A DNA stretch of 64,000 nt from Streptomyces sp. Y2F8-2 (GCF_014905555.1 NZ_BNGS01000005.1:558001-622000), one strand, 5' to 3'. Numbered from the stretch's first letter, positions 15,314-25,032 are shown. Program-made: numbers and translations. Notes: generated by a model not told the origin, from the letters alone.

Positions 15314-18193
15314 ATGGTCGTGGACAACGGCATCGACCTCGCCCCGGTTCGCGAGCGGTTCCTGCAGGGCGGGACCGTCGGGAGCGGCGTACGGAGCATG
15401 ATCCTCAACTCCTGGCAGCGTTCCGTGCTGCTCGGCCTCTCCCCCGACCAGGCCGAGCTCCCCTACCGGCCGGACGTCGACACGGACGTACAGCTCGTCC
15501 GTGCGGCCGACCCCGTGCTCGACTGGCTGCAGAACCGGTTCGCCGGCAGCCGGATGAACATCGGGCTGGCCGACGGGGAGGGAACGGTGCTCGCGCGCCG
15601 CTTCGGGCAACCGTCGCTGCCGCGCAGGCTGCCGCCGTTCCAGGTCGATCCGGGGTTCGTGTTCGCCGAGCACGTCGCGGGCACCAACGGCATCGGCCTC
15701 GCCCTGGCGGAGCGGCGGCTGTGCCGGCTGTACGGCGCGGAGCACTTCGCCGAGCGGTCGCAGGGCAACGCCTGTTCGGCCATCCCGATCCGGGACCTGC
15801 TCAGCGGACGCATCGAGGGCGTCCTGTCCTTCGGCTGCCCCCGCACCGACGCCACCCCGGTCATGGACACCCTGATCACCCAGGCCGCCCGCGCGATCGA
15901 GCGCCGGCTGCTGGAACAGAGTTCGGCACGCGAGCGTGCCCTGCTCCAGGCGTACCTCGACGCCCGGCGTGGCGCCACGGTCGGTGCGCACCTGCTCGAC
16001 GCCGCGGGGATCGGCGTGGACGAGCCGGCCCTGAGCGGGCTGAACGGGCGCGACCGGATGATCGTCAGGGAGAAGGCCGCCGAGCTGATCTCCGCCGCCC
16101 AGTGCGGCGCGGTCGAGGTGGCCCTCTGCGACGGCCGGCGGCTCACCCTGCTGAGCCAGGTGGTGACCGGCCCCGGCGGCACGGAGGGCGTCGCCGTCGA
16201 GGCGGTCCTGCACGAGAACGGGCCGCAGCTGCTGCTCACCCTCCCCGGCCGGCCCTTCGAGCGCGACCTCGCCCCGCCGGACACATCCGTCATTCCGGTG
16301 CCCCGGCACCTTCTCGGTGTGCCGTCCGGCCAGGCGACCACGGCCCCGCCCATCACCGTCCGTACGCCCGAGCAGTCCCACGAGCAGTCCGTCCGCAGCG
16401 CACCCGCCCCTACGACGGCCGACGGCCGGCTGGTCCTCGTCGGGGAGCCCGGCGTGGGAACGTACGCCGTCGCGGCGCGCCGCCGTCTGGAGCTGCTGTC
16501 CGAGGCGAGCGCCCGCATCGGCACCACCCTGGACGTGCGCCGCACGGCTCTCGAACTCGCCGAGATGGCCGTACCGCGTCTCGCGGACCATGTCGCGATC
16601 GACCTGCCCGAGGCCGTCCTGCGCGGCGAGGAGGCGGCCGACCCGCGCACCGGCATGGTGCGCGCGGTGAGCCACGGCATCCGTGACGACCTCCCCTTCT
16701 ACGCGGTCGGCGAGCGGGTGGACCCGCGCCCCGCGACGCCCCAGTCCCGGTGCCTGGACCGTGAGCAGGCCGTGCTGGTACCCGATCTGCGGGTCTCGAC
16801 CGGCTGGATCTCCCAGGAGCCGGCGCACACCGAACGCCTCGTCGCCGAGGGCGTCCACTCCCTGATCGCCGTCCCGCTGCTCGCCCGCGGCGTCGTCCTG
16901 GGCATCGCCAGCTTCTACCGTTGCCAGTCCCCGTCGCCCTTCGACGACGACGACCGCTCCCTGGCTCAGGAGCTCGCCACCCGCGCCGCGATCTGCATCG
17001 ACAACGCCCGCCGTTACACCCGCGAGCACACCATGGTTCTGGCGCTGCAACGCAGCCTGCTGCCGCAACGGCTGCCGGAGCAGAGCGCCCTGGAGATCGC
17101 CCACCGCTACCGGCCCGCCGAGTGGGAGGTAGGCGGGGACTGGTTCGACGTCATCCCCCTCTCCGGTACCCGGGTCGCGCTGATCGTCGGCGACGTGGTG
17201 GGCCACGGTCTGCACGCCGCGGTCACGATGGCCCGGCTGCGCACGGCCGCGCGCAACTACGCCGAACTCGACCTCGCCCCCGACGAGGTCCTCACCCACC
17301 TCGACAACCTTGTGGGGCGCATGGACCGGGACGAGACGGCCTGCACCACCACCGGCATCATCGGCGCGACCTGTCTGTACGCCGTCTACGACCCCACCTC
17401 GCAGCGGGCCACGGTGGCGCGCGCCGGCCATCTGCCGCCCGCGCTGGTGCACCCGGACGGCAGCGTGACCTTCCCCGACCTGCCCGCCGGGCCTCCCCTG
17501 GGCCTCGGCGGCCTGCCGTTCGAGTCCACCGACATCCCCCTCCCCGAGGGCAGCGAACTCGTGCTGTACACCGACGGGCTCGTCGAGGACCGCGGGCGGG
17601 ACCTGGACACCTCCTTCGAGCTGCTGCGCCGGGCGCTCGCCCACCCGGACCGCGCACCGGACGACACCTGCCGCGCGATCCTGGACACGGTGGCGCCGGA
17701 GCACCCCGACGACGACATCGCGCTGCTGGTGGCCCGCACCCACGCCCTGGACCCCGGCCGGATCGCCGACTGGTCGCTGCCGGCCGACCCGGGCCGCGTC
17801 AAGGACGTCCGCGCCGCCGTCATCCGCCGCCTGGCCGACTGGGGCCTGGACGAGGTGTCGTTCACCGCGGAACTGCTGCTGAGCGAACTGGTCACCAACG
17901 CCGTCCGCTACGGCAGCGGCCCCATCGACGTACGCCTGATCCACGACCGCACCCTGATCTGCGAGGTCGCGGACACCAGCAGCACAGCACCGCACCTGCG
18001 CCACGCGGCCACCTACGACGAGGGCGGCCGGGGCCTGTTCCTCGTGGCGCAGCTCGCCCAGGCCTGGGGCACCCGCTACACCGCCGAGGGCAAGGTCATC
18101 TGGGCGGAGTGCGCACTTGGGGCGCCGTCCGGCGGTCTGCCGGAGGCGACGCCGACGGACATGGACTGGGGGGACCTCGCTGGCCTCGCATGA
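15314..18193 (+). CDS. SpoIIE-like PP2C phosphatase with GAF domains and HATPase
   Basis: 959 residues from an ATG at 15314 with GGGGAG eight bases upstream. Order: an AcoR-like N-terminal region (SMILNSWQRSVLLGL) and GAF (residues about 30-200, AEHVAGTNGIGLALAE); a second GAF (about 385-570); a SpoIIE PP2C domain (about 590-790, EVGGDWFDV and GDVVGHG metal aspartates); and an RsbW-like HATPase (about 827-955, ELLLSELVTNAVRYG N-box, DEGGRGLFLV G-box). It should read signals through GAF domains and control a partner-switching anti-sigma pathway by dephosphorylation and kinase activity. It overlaps the ABC ATPase gene, so it may serve as sensor for that importer. Confidence 0.85.
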   Translation: MVVDNGIDLAPVRERFLQGGTVGSGVRSMILNSWQRSVLLGLSPDQAELPYRPDVDTDVQLVRAADPVLDWLQNRFAGSRMNIGLADGEGTVLARRFGQPSLPRRLPPFQVDPGFVFAEHVAGTNGIGLALAERRLCRLYGAEHFAERSQGNACSAIPIRDLLSGRIEGVLSFGCPRTDATPVMDTLITQAARAIERRLLEQSSARERALLQAYLDARRGATVGAHLLDAAGIGVDEPALSGLNGRDRMIVREKAAELISAAQCGAVEVALCDGRRLTLLSQVVTGPGGTEGVAVEAVLHENGPQLLLTLPGRPFERDLAPPDTSVIPVPRHLLGVPSGQATTAPPITVRTPEQSHEQSVRSAPAPTTADGRLVLVGEPGVGTYAVAARRRLELLSEASARIGTTLDVRRTALELAEMAVPRLADHVAIDLPEAVLRGEEAADPRTGMVRAVSHGIRDDLPFYAVGERVDPRPATPQSRCLDREQAVLVPDLRVSTGWISQEPAHTERLVAEGVHSLIAVPLLARGVVLGIASFYRCQSPSPFDDDDRSLAQELATRAAICIDNARRYTREHTMVLALQRSLLPQRLPEQSALEIAHRYRPAEWEVGGDWFDVIPLSGTRVALIVGDVVGHGLHAAVTMARLRTAARNYAELDLAPDEVLTHLDNLVGRMDRDETACTTTGIIGATCLYAVYDPTSQRATVARAGHLPPALVHPDGSVTFPDLPAGPPLGLGGLPFESTDIPLPEGSELVLYTDGLVEDRGRDLDTSFELLRRALAHPDRAPDDTCRAILDTVAPEHPDDDIALLVARTHALDPGRIADWSLPADPGRVKDVRAAVIRRLADWGLDEVSFTAELLLSELVTNAVRYGSGPIDVRLIHDRTLICEVADTSSTAPHLRHAATYDEGGRGLFLVAQLAQAWGTRYTAEGKVIWAECALGAPSGGLPEATPTDMDWGDLAGLA

Positions 18194-19847
18194 CGTCCCG
18201 GACTTCGCCGCGAACGACAGCGGTGCGGAGCCCCTCCTGTGCATCCGGGGGCTCGGCAAGCGGTTCGGCGGCACGCTCGCGCTGGACTCGGTCGACCTCG
18301 ACGTCCACCGGGGAGGGGTCCTCGCGCTGCTGGGTCCCAACGGAGCCGGAAAGTCCACCCTCATCAAGGTGCTCGCCCAGGTCCACCGCGCCGACGAGGG
18401 AGAGGTGACGGTGGCCGGACACCCACTCGGCACGCAGGCCGCCGCGCGTGCCATGTCCTTCATCCACCAGGACCTCGGGCTCGTCGGGTGGATGACGGTC
18501 GCGGAGAACATCGCGCTGGGCACCGGGTATCCCCGGCGCCTCGGGATGATTTCGTGGCGACGGGCTCGCGAGCGCTCCGTGGAGGCCCTGGAGATCGTCG
18601 CCGGCCACCTGGACCCGGACGCCCGGGTCGCCGACCTCGGCCGGGCCGAGCGTTCACTGGTCGCGATCGCCCGCGCGCTGGCCACCCGAGCCCCGCTGAT
18701 CGTGCTCGACGAGCCCACGGCGAGCCTGCCCGCGACCGACTGCGCGCGCCTGTTCGACGTATTGCACGCCCTGCGCGACCGCGGCCACGGCATCGTGTAC
18801 GTCAGCCACCGGCTCGACGAGGTGTACCGGGTCGCCGACCGCTTCGCCGTACTCCGCGACGGCCGCGTCGTCAGCCGGGGCCGCCTCGCGGACCATCCCC
18901 CGGCCCGGCTGGTGCAGGACATCGTGGGCCACGGTCCGGCGGTGCCCCACGGGCCTACGCCGGCCCCCACCCACGGACCAGTCGTCCACCCGCCCACGAC
19001 GGCCCCCACCCACGGACCGGTCGGCCCCCGGCCCACGACGGCCCGCACCCACGAACCGGCCGACCCCCGACCCACGACGGCCCCCACCCCCAGACCGGTC
19101 GTGCTGCGCCTGGAGGACGTCCGCACCGAGACCGCGGGGCCGGTCAGCCTGCAACTGCGGTCCGGTGAGCTGCTGGGCATGGTCGGGCTCACCGGTGCCG
19201 GTCACATGGCTCTGGGGCGCGCGCTCGCCGGCTCGGGGACGATCGTCAGCGGACGGATCCTGCTGGACGACCACCCCTACCACCCGCGGACGGTCGCCGC
19301 CGCCGTCGGCGCCGGGGTCGGTTTCGTGACCGACGACCGGCAGGAGGAAGGCTGCCTGCACGACCTCACCGTCCGCGAGAACCTCCTGGCCAACCCCCGG
19401 GCACAAGGCCCGCGCGCGCCCCGCTGGATCGTCCCGCGACGCGAGCGCGCCACGGCCCTGTCCCTGCTCGACCGGTACGGGGTGCGGCCCCTCGACACCG
19501 AGGCCCGTATCGACACCCTGTCCGGCGGCAACCAGCAGAAGGTCATGGTGGGCCGGTGGCTCGGGCTCGGCCGGCGCCTGCTGATCCTCGAGGAGCCGAC
19601 CGCAGGCATCGACATCGGCGCCAAGGCGGCCATCCACCGCCTGCTCGAGGAGGCGGTGACCGCCGGGGCGGCGGTGCTGCTGTGCTCCACGGACTTCGAG
19701 GAGGTCGCCGACGTGTGCCATCGCGCCCTGGTGTTCGTCCGCGGGACCGTGGCGGCCGAGCTGGCCGGCGCGGCTCTCACCGTCCCGGAACTGACCCGCA
19801 CGGCGTCGGCCATGCCGGGCATCACCGGGACGGCGACGGAACGATGA
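18117..19847 (+). CDS. Sugar ABC transporter ATP-binding protein (two ABC domains)
   Basis: About 576 residues if started at the TTG at 18117, inside the end of the phosphatase gene. A CTG at 18180 behind GGGGGG is an alternative, and no ATG or GTG lies between it and the first domain. Domain 1 has Walker A GPNGAGKST, a degenerate signature (DLGRAERSLVAIARAL) and Walker B LIVLDEPTASL. Domain 2 lacks the Walker A lysine (GLTGAGHMALGRAL) but has signature LSGGNQQKVMVGRWL, as is normal for RbsA/XylG/MglA-type proteins. The linker between them is built of four 39-bp repeats. The stop overlaps the permease ATG. Confidence 0.85.
   Translation: MGRRPAVCRRRRRRTWTGGTSLASHDVPDFAANDSGAEPLLCIRGLGKRFGGTLALDSVDLDVHRGGVLALLGPNGAGKSTLIKVLAQVHRADEGEVTVAGHPLGTQAAARAMSFIHQDLGLVGWMTVAENIALGTGYPRRLGMISWRRARERSVEALEIVAGHLDPDARVADLGRAERSLVAIARALATRAPLIVLDEPTASLPATDCARLFDVLHALRDRGHGIVYVSHRLDEVYRVADRFAVLRDGRVVSRGRLADHPPARLVQDIVGHGPAVPHGPTPAPTHGPVVHPPTTAPTHGPVGPRPTTARTHEPADPRPTTAPTPRPVVLRLEDVRTETAGPVSLQLRSGELLGMVGLTGAGHMALGRALAGSGTIVSGRILLDDHPYHPRTVAAAVGAGVGFVTDDRQEEGCLHDLTVRENLLANPRAQGPRAPRWIVPRRERATALSLLDRYGVRPLDTEARIDTLSGGNQQKVMVGRWLGLGRRLLILEEPTAGIDIGAKAAIHRLLEEAVTAGAAVLLCSTDFEEVADVCHRALVFVRGTVAAELAGAALTVPELTRTASAMPGITGTATER
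18954..19109 (+). repeat. Four in-frame 39-bp repeats in the linker of the sugar ABC ATPase
   Basis: Copies at 18954, 18993, 19032 and 19071 each encode 13 residues with consensus PTTAPTHGPVGPR. They form a Pro/Thr/His-rich linker between the two nucleotide-binding domains. Reading frame is kept because 39 is a multiple of three, so copy number could vary without loss of function. Confidence 0.95.
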
Positions 19848-20923
19848 CCGGCGCCGCCCCGAGGCCCCCGCGGGGACCGTCCCGCCCGCCCCGGTGGCGG
19901 CCTGTCCGTGCGCGGGGCCATCTCATCGGCGCGTACGGCCTGCTGTTCCTGACCGCCCTGCTGTTCCTCGTCTTCTCGCTCGCCCTGCCGGGCACGTTCC
20001 CGACGCTGGACAACGTCTCCTCGATCCTGTTCAACCAGTCGGTGCCGGCGATCCTCGCGCTCGGGGCGACGGTCCCCATCGCCACCGGCCGGTTCGACCT
20101 GTCCATCGGGTACGGCCTCGGCCTCGCCCATGTGATGGTCCTGCACCTGATGGTGGCCGGCGGCTGGCCCTGGCCGGCGGCCTGCCTGGCCGTCGTCGCA
20201 GGCGGCGGGGTCGTCGGCGTCTGCAACGGTCTGCTGGTCGAGTTCGCCCGCATCAACTCCTTCATCGCCACCCTCGGCACGGGCACGGTGATGTACGGGA
20301 TCACCGGCTGGATCACCGGCGGCGCCCGGATCGTCCCCGGCCCGGGGGGCCTGCCGCCCGCGTTCACCGGCCTCTACGACGCCACGTTCCTCGGCCTGCC
20401 GCTCCCCGCCTTCTACGTCCTGGCACTGGCCGTTCTGCTCTGGCTGCTGCTGGAGCGTCTGCCGCTCGGCCGGTACCTCTACGTCATCGGCTCCAACCCG
20501 CGCGCCGCCGACCTGGTCGGCATCCCCACCCGCCGGTACGGCGTCTACGCCTTCACCGCCTCCGGCCTGGTCGTAGGCTTCGCCGGAGTCCTCCTGGCGG
20601 CGCAGCAAGAGCTGGGCAACCCGAGCGTGGGCATGGACTACCTGCTCCCGGCCTTCGTCGGCGCGCTCCTCGGCTCGACCGCCATCAGGCCGGGCCGCGC
20701 CAACGCCGCGGGAACCCTCGTCGCCGTCGCGGTGCTGGCGATCGGCCTGGCCGGCATCCAGCAGCTCGGCGCGGACTTCTGGGTCACGCCGCTGTTCGAC
20801 GGCGGCACCCTGCTGCTGGCGGTCGGTCTCGCGGGCTATGCGGCGCGCCGCCGCCTACGCGCGGCCACGACGGACGGCCGCCCCGCGCCGACGACCGGCG
20901 AAGGCCGTCCGCGGAACCCTTGA
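19844..20923 (+). CDS. Sugar ABC transporter permease (RbsC-like)
   Basis: 359 residues from the ATG at 19844, which overlaps the upstream TGA (ATGA). It has about nine to ten membrane segments and the BPD_transp_2 signature (NGLLVEFARINSFIATLGTGTVMYGITGWITGG; GRYLYVIGSNPRAADLVGIPTRRYG as the EAA-like coupling loop). The first 25 residues are an Arg/Pro-rich cytosolic tail. It should form the membrane channel of the ribose/inositol-class importer with the adjacent ATPase and binding protein. Confidence 0.9.
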   Translation: MTGAAPRPPRGPSRPPRWRPVRARGHLIGAYGLLFLTALLFLVFSLALPGTFPTLDNVSSILFNQSVPAILALGATVPIATGRFDLSIGYGLGLAHVMVLHLMVAGGWPWPAACLAVVAGGGVVGVCNGLLVEFARINSFIATLGTGTVMYGITGWITGGARIVPGPGGLPPAFTGLYDATFLGLPLPAFYVLALAVLLWLLLERLPLGRYLYVIGSNPRAADLVGIPTRRYGVYAFTASGLVVGFAGVLLAAQQELGNPSVGMDYLLPAFVGALLGSTAIRPGRANAAGTLVAVAVLAIGLAGIQQLGADFWVTPLFDGGTLLLAVGLAGYAARRRLRAATTDGRPAPTTGEGRPRNP

Positions 20924-20975
20924 GGTGGACGCAGGGCCTCCGCGACCCCCGTGACGTGCCCGAAAGCGGGAAACT

Positions 20976-22121
20976 GTGCCCGTGAACCGCGCAACCGCCG
21001 CCGGGACCGCCGCCCTGGCCGCCGTCGTCGTCCTCGTCGTCGGCTGCGAACACGGCTCGCGGCCGGGCACCGGGACCTCCGCCGAGCCGTCGATGTCCGG
21101 CTGCCCGGCTGCCTTCGCCCGGGCGCAGTCGGCCGTACGCCAGGCGGAGCAGCCCCACACCGCCTGGAACGGTCCCACGACCGGCCCGAAAGCGGCACGC
21201 GGCCGGACCATCATCTACGTCGCGCAGACGATGACCAACCCGGGCGTGGCCGGCACGGCGAACGGCGCGCGGGAGGCCGCGAAGGCCATCGGATGGAAGT
21301 TCGAGGTGATCGACGGGGGTGGCACACCGGCCGGCATCCAGGCGGCGCTCAACCAGGCGATCGCGCTCAAGCCGTCGGGCATCGTGCTGGGCGGCTTCGA
21401 CCCGAAGTCCACGGCGCAGCAGGTGTCCAGGGCGAACGCGGAGGCAATCCCGCTGATCGGCTGGCACGCGGTCGACAAGCCGGGCCCCAGCGAGAACCCG
21501 AGGCTGTTCACGAACATCACCACGCACGTGGGGGACGTCGCCAGGATCACGGCCGACTGGATCATCGCGCATTCCGGCGGCCGGGCGGGCGCCGTCCTGT
21601 TCACCGACGACTCGATCCCGTTCGCGAAGCACAAGGCGGAATCGATCAGGAAGGAACTGGCCACGTGCGGCGGCGTGCGGCTCCTGTCCCACGAGAACAT
21701 CCCGCTCCCGGACGCGAGCAGCCGCGTCCCCCAGGAGGTCTCCTCGCTGACCTCCCGCCTGGGCGACCGCTGGACCTACTCGGCGGCCATCAACGACCTC
21801 TACTTCGCCGACGCCGCCCCGGCCCTGCGCGCCGCGGGAAGGAAGGGCTCGGGTCCCCCCTTCAACATCGGCGCCGGAGACGGGGATCCGTCCGCGTTCC
21901 AGCGCATCAACAGCGGCGGCTACCAGGCGGCGACGGTCCCGGAACCGCTCACACAACAGGGCTGGCAGATCGTGGACGAGTTCAACCGCGCGTTCGCGGG
22001 GAGGCCGGCGAGTGGGTACGTGGCTCCGGTGCACGTGGCCACCGCCGGGAACACGGGAGGGGCCACGTCGTGGGATCCGGTGGGGTATCGGGAGGCTTAT
22101 CGGGGGATCTGGGGTAGGTAG
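20976..22121 (+). CDS. Sugar ABC transporter substrate-binding lipoprotein (RbsB-like)
   Basis: 381 residues from a GTG at 20976 (a second GTG at 20982 is equally possible). The N-terminus is a lipoprotein signal with lipobox VVGC, cysteine near residue 24. The mature part is a type I periplasmic-binding fold: IIYVAQTMTNPGVAGTANGAREAAKAIGW, then GGTPAGIQAALNQAIALKPSGIVLGGFD and HVGDVARITADWIIA. It should capture the sugar outside and hand it to the permease. The ligand may be inositol or another polyol given the iolG-like remnant upstream (inference). Confidence 0.9.
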   Translation: MPVNRATAAGTAALAAVVVLVVGCEHGSRPGTGTSAEPSMSGCPAAFARAQSAVRQAEQPHTAWNGPTTGPKAARGRTIIYVAQTMTNPGVAGTANGAREAAKAIGWKFEVIDGGGTPAGIQAALNQAIALKPSGIVLGGFDPKSTAQQVSRANAEAIPLIGWHAVDKPGPSENPRLFTNITTHVGDVARITADWIIAHSGGRAGAVLFTDDSIPFAKHKAESIRKELATCGGVRLLSHENIPLPDASSRVPQEVSSLTSRLGDRWTYSAAINDLYFADAAPALRAAGRKGSGPPFNIGAGDGDPSAFQRINSGGYQAATVPEPLTQQGWQIVDEFNRAFAGRPASGYVAPVHVATAGNTGGATSWDPVGYREAYRGIWGR

Positions 22122-22140
22122 GGCGATGCCCGGAGGCCGC

Positions 22141-22165
22141 GGGGTTGGGTGTTCAACCCAACCCC
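22141..22165. terminator. Bidirectional terminator hairpin
   Basis: GGGGTTGGGT at 22141-22150, loop GTTCA, and the exact complement at 22156-22165. It sits between the convergent binding-protein gene and the Hsp70-like gene and marks the left edge of the accessory island. Confidence 0.8.
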
Positions 22166-22171
22166 CGCCCC

Positions 22172-24226
22172 TTACACGAAGACCCAGTTGCGCTCCACTC
22201 GAGCAAGTTTCACGAACCGCCCCTTCTCCACGACCCAGGGATGAGGGACGCGGAATCGCGTCATGTCCTCCATCGACACCACGAGGGCGTTCAACTGTTG
22301 CGCCACGTTGAGCACCAGTTGTGGCGAGGCCGAGGGCGCGGTCACGATCAGGCCTTCCGCGATTCCTTGCTCGACGATGTGCTTGTCGCCGTACTCGACC
22401 GCATCGACGATGTCCGTCCCCAGCACGGTCACCACGCGGTGGTCCGGGTAACGACGTTTGATGGCAGTGAGGGCCGAACCGAGCAAACGAACACTCGGGG
22501 GGCGAGGCGACGCCGCCGTACGGCCGGCAGTCATGATGCCGCGACCGTCAACCACCAGACTCGGCTTTTCATCTCCCTCCGGGGCCTCCTGTGACAGCAG
22601 ATCACCAAGTGGTCTCTCGAGTAGCGGAGAGACCGGCACGGCGCTACCGGCAGCCGGTTCTACGATGCGTTCCTGCAGTCGTTCGAGCTCCCGGTCCAGC
22701 CCATGAGCGATGGGTGTGCCATCCGGGCCGAAACAGTCCAGTTCCTGGTCGAGGATCACTGCCCCGGTGTGCCTCGCCTTGGCATGGACCTTGAGGATGC
22801 CGCTGCGGTCGTAGTGATAGTCAACGTCGAACACGTTGCTCGAAGTCTCGGCCTCCGGCTGCGGCACGGGAAGTGGCAGCCGGGCCAGAGGGAACGTCCG
22901 CTCGTCGTCCGCGGCCCGCTTGCCGTCACCTTCGACGATTTCCAGGACGACCTCGGAGGCTCCTCGGACAGCGGGCATGGCACTGCGTGTACCTCGTGCC
23001 GGGAGTGTCGAGTAGCGCGGGATCAGGGTGGCGAAGCCCCGGCGTCCGTTCGCTTCAAACGACAGACCGAGATCGTGGCTCGTAGCCACCGAGATAGTCG
23101 TATCGGGAATGAGGCCGTCGATCTCAGCGGCCGTGATGGCCGCTCCCCTGGCCACAGCCGTCATCGGCTTGCACAGCTGGGCATCGACCACCTCTCGCCC
23201 CAGGACTCGCTCGACCTCCCGCCGCACGAGCGGGATCTGCGAGGTGCCGCCGATCATCAGAACGGCGTCCAGGTCATGAGCGGTGAGGCCGACGTCCTCC
23301 AGGCACTCCTCCAACGGGACAAGCGCCCGGCGCACCAGCGGTCGCACGGCCTCTTCGAATTCATTCCGGTGGATCACCACCGATGGAAAGCCCCCTAGTG
23401 GCTCGAAGAGGACCTGGTCCGTGTCCGGCTGCGACAGCACGATCTTCGTCAGTTCGACATGCCGTCGCCAGCGGCGCGCCTCCTGCCGGGTCAGTCTCTC
23501 CGGATGGCTGCCGAGTTTGGCGAGGACCAGTTTCACGAGTTCCTCGTCGAACTCCAGCCCGCCGAGCGCAGTGATGCCTCGCGATGCCATCTCGTCGAAG
23601 ATGCCGTCGTAGTGCTCGAGGACGGTGACGTCGATCGTGCCGCCGCCCCAGTCGAAGACGAGGAACCTGCCTTCGCCGGGGAAGTCGTGGGCGTAGCTGA
23701 TCGCGGCCGCCGTCGGCTCGTTGATCAGCGCCTTCACCTTGATGCCGGCGAGTCGCGCCGCGGCCCGGGTGCGATAGCGCGCGGCTCCGGTGGCGTTCGC
23801 CGGCACCGTGACAACAGCTTCCTCCATCTCGCGGAGGTTCCGCCGCACTCCCGCCCTCATCTGGTCGAAGAGCGCGGCGGCCACGGCCGTACTGCGGAAC
23901 GGTTCGTCGCCGAGCCACACTTCGTGCTCCTCGGGGACCGCACCGGCATGGGTGAGGTCGCCTTCGTCCATGGCCCTCGGCCGTGAGGCCAGCATGCGCT
24001 TGACGGCGTCCTGCGGCTCGGCCGTCTCGCACTTGGCGGACCAGCCGAAGCACAGCGTGCGCTGGATGTCCCGCAGGGAGACGACGGACGGGAACAGTTC
24101 GTCGAAGCCCGGCCTGTTCCACTCCGCGGGCAGGGCAGCAGAGTCGACCCGGACCACCTCGGTTGCGCTGCCGGTCCACCGGGCGACGACGGAGTTGCTC
24201 GTGCCGAAGTCGATGCCGTAGGTCAT
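22172..24226 (-). CDS. Hsp70-like chaperone with C-terminal NYN/Regnase-like (PIN-fold) domain
   Basis: 684 residues from an ATG at 24226. Residues 1 to about 385 are an Hsp70 ATPase: phosphate-1 YGIDFGTSNS, LINEPTAAAISY, phosphate-2 FDWGGGTIDV and adenosine motif MIGGTSQIPLVRREV. A short beta-type substrate domain follows. Residues about 555-684 resemble the NYN/Zc3h12a RNase fold: LVVDGRGIM, EGLIVTAPS, NALVVSMEDM, then PWVVEKGRFVKL and a terminal NWVFV. In Regnase-1 the active site uses DGSN, an Asp-Asp pair and SND; here the first Asp is kept, but Asn, the Asp pair and the last Asp are changed, so nuclease activity is uncertain. Coupled by ATGA overlap to the GrpE-like gene. Confidence 0.75.
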   Translation of the reverse strand: MTYGIDFGTSNSVVARWTGSATEVVRVDSAALPAEWNRPGFDELFPSVVSLRDIQRTLCFGWSAKCETAEPQDAVKRMLASRPRAMDEGDLTHAGAVPEEHEVWLGDEPFRSTAVAAALFDQMRAGVRRNLREMEEAVVTVPANATGAARYRTRAAARLAGIKVKALINEPTAAAISYAHDFPGEGRFLVFDWGGGTIDVTVLEHYDGIFDEMASRGITALGGLEFDEELVKLVLAKLGSHPERLTRQEARRWRRHVELTKIVLSQPDTDQVLFEPLGGFPSVVIHRNEFEEAVRPLVRRALVPLEECLEDVGLTAHDLDAVLMIGGTSQIPLVRREVERVLGREVVDAQLCKPMTAVARGAAITAAEIDGLIPDTTISVATSHDLGLSFEANGRRGFATLIPRYSTLPARGTRSAMPAVRGASEVVLEIVEGDGKRAADDERTFPLARLPLPVPQPEAETSSNVFDVDYHYDRSGILKVHAKARHTGAVILDQELDCFGPDGTPIAHGLDRELERLQERIVEPAAGSAVPVSPLLERPLGDLLSQEAPEGDEKPSLVVDGRGIMTAGRTAASPRPPSVRLLGSALTAIKRRYPDHRVVTVLGTDIVDAVEYGDKHIVEQGIAEGLIVTAPSASPQLVLNVAQQLNALVVSMEDMTRFRVPHPWVVEKGRFVKLARVERNWVFV

Positions 24227-25032
24227 CGGTCCTCCCCGCTCTGGGCGACGGGGACGGCTGCGGACGGCATGCGTCTCATCTCACCCCGCTGGATGATGCG
24301 GCCGCTACGGCTGTCCGCGTAGGCGGGGGCCAGCACTTCGTACGCCGTGCTGCCCGCATGCTCTGTGGGGTTGACCAGGTTGAACGACTCAGGATCCGGA
24401 GCGGTGACCCTCGTGAGACCAGACCGGCGCATCTCCTCCTCGATGCGCATTCTCACAGCACCGATGTTCTCCGCCGTATGGGCCGTGCGGTCGATCAACG
24501 CCAGTTGCGCCAGATGCTCTTCGTGCACACGCGTCGCATTGAGCACAGCCGTGCGCAACGCCTCGTCCACTGCGGCCTGAACCGCCTGCTGCACCAGGCT
24601 GCCCATCTTTCCGGCGGTCGACTGGGCTCCCGCGATCGCGGCGTCCAACTCGGCAGTGAGTCTGCGGCCCACCTCCTGCGCGGCGCTTGCGCCCGCCTTC
24701 ATCGCCGCCCGGTCTACTTTTGCCGCGATCTTTTCGCTGAGAATCCGGAACATCACCTCGGGATCGGAGCGAGGGTCGACCAGCGGCCCGGCGTCGCCAA
24801 CATTGCTTGACGCGTCGTCGATACGTTTGTCGGGGCCTTGGTCGCGTACTCGCTCCGCCGGCCGCGTCCCGGCATCAGCACCCTGGTGTCGAGGAGTCGG
24901 CTGATCCTCCTCACTGTTGTTCAACCGGGCACGCCCTCCACCGCCTCTGGCGGGCTTGCTGCGTACCCCCTCGAATTCCTTGATGCGTCGGGGTTCGGCC
25001 GCGGGCCTGCGTGGCTTCTTGTTCGCGGGCAT
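24223..25032 (-). CDS. GrpE-like (nucleotide exchange factor-like) coiled-coil protein
   Basis: 269 residues from an ATG at 25032. A basic, disordered N-terminus (MPANKKPRRPAAEPRR) leads to long helices (residues about 90-200) with heptad-like spacing. The C-terminus (MRRSGLTRVTAPDPESFNLVNPTEHAG...GRIIQRGEMRRM) follows the order of GrpE: helix, Leu-x2-x-Gly, F-x-P, His near the start of the beta wing, and a GR-x-I/L-R element. It overlaps the Hsp70-like start and the stop of the preceding gene, so these three are one transcript. This is a remote match and could instead be a generic coiled-coil partner. Confidence 0.5.
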   Translation of the reverse strand: MPANKKPRRPAAEPRRIKEFEGVRSKPARGGGGRARLNNSEEDQPTPRHQGADAGTRPAERVRDQGPDKRIDDASSNVGDAGPLVDPRSDPEVMFRILSEKIAAKVDRAAMKAGASAAQEVGRRLTAELDAAIAGAQSTAGKMGSLVQQAVQAAVDEALRTAVLNATRVHEEHLAQLALIDRTAHTAENIGAVRMRIEEEMRRSGLTRVTAPDPESFNLVNPTEHAGSTAYEVLAPAYADSRSGRIIQRGEMRRMPSAAVPVAQSGEDR

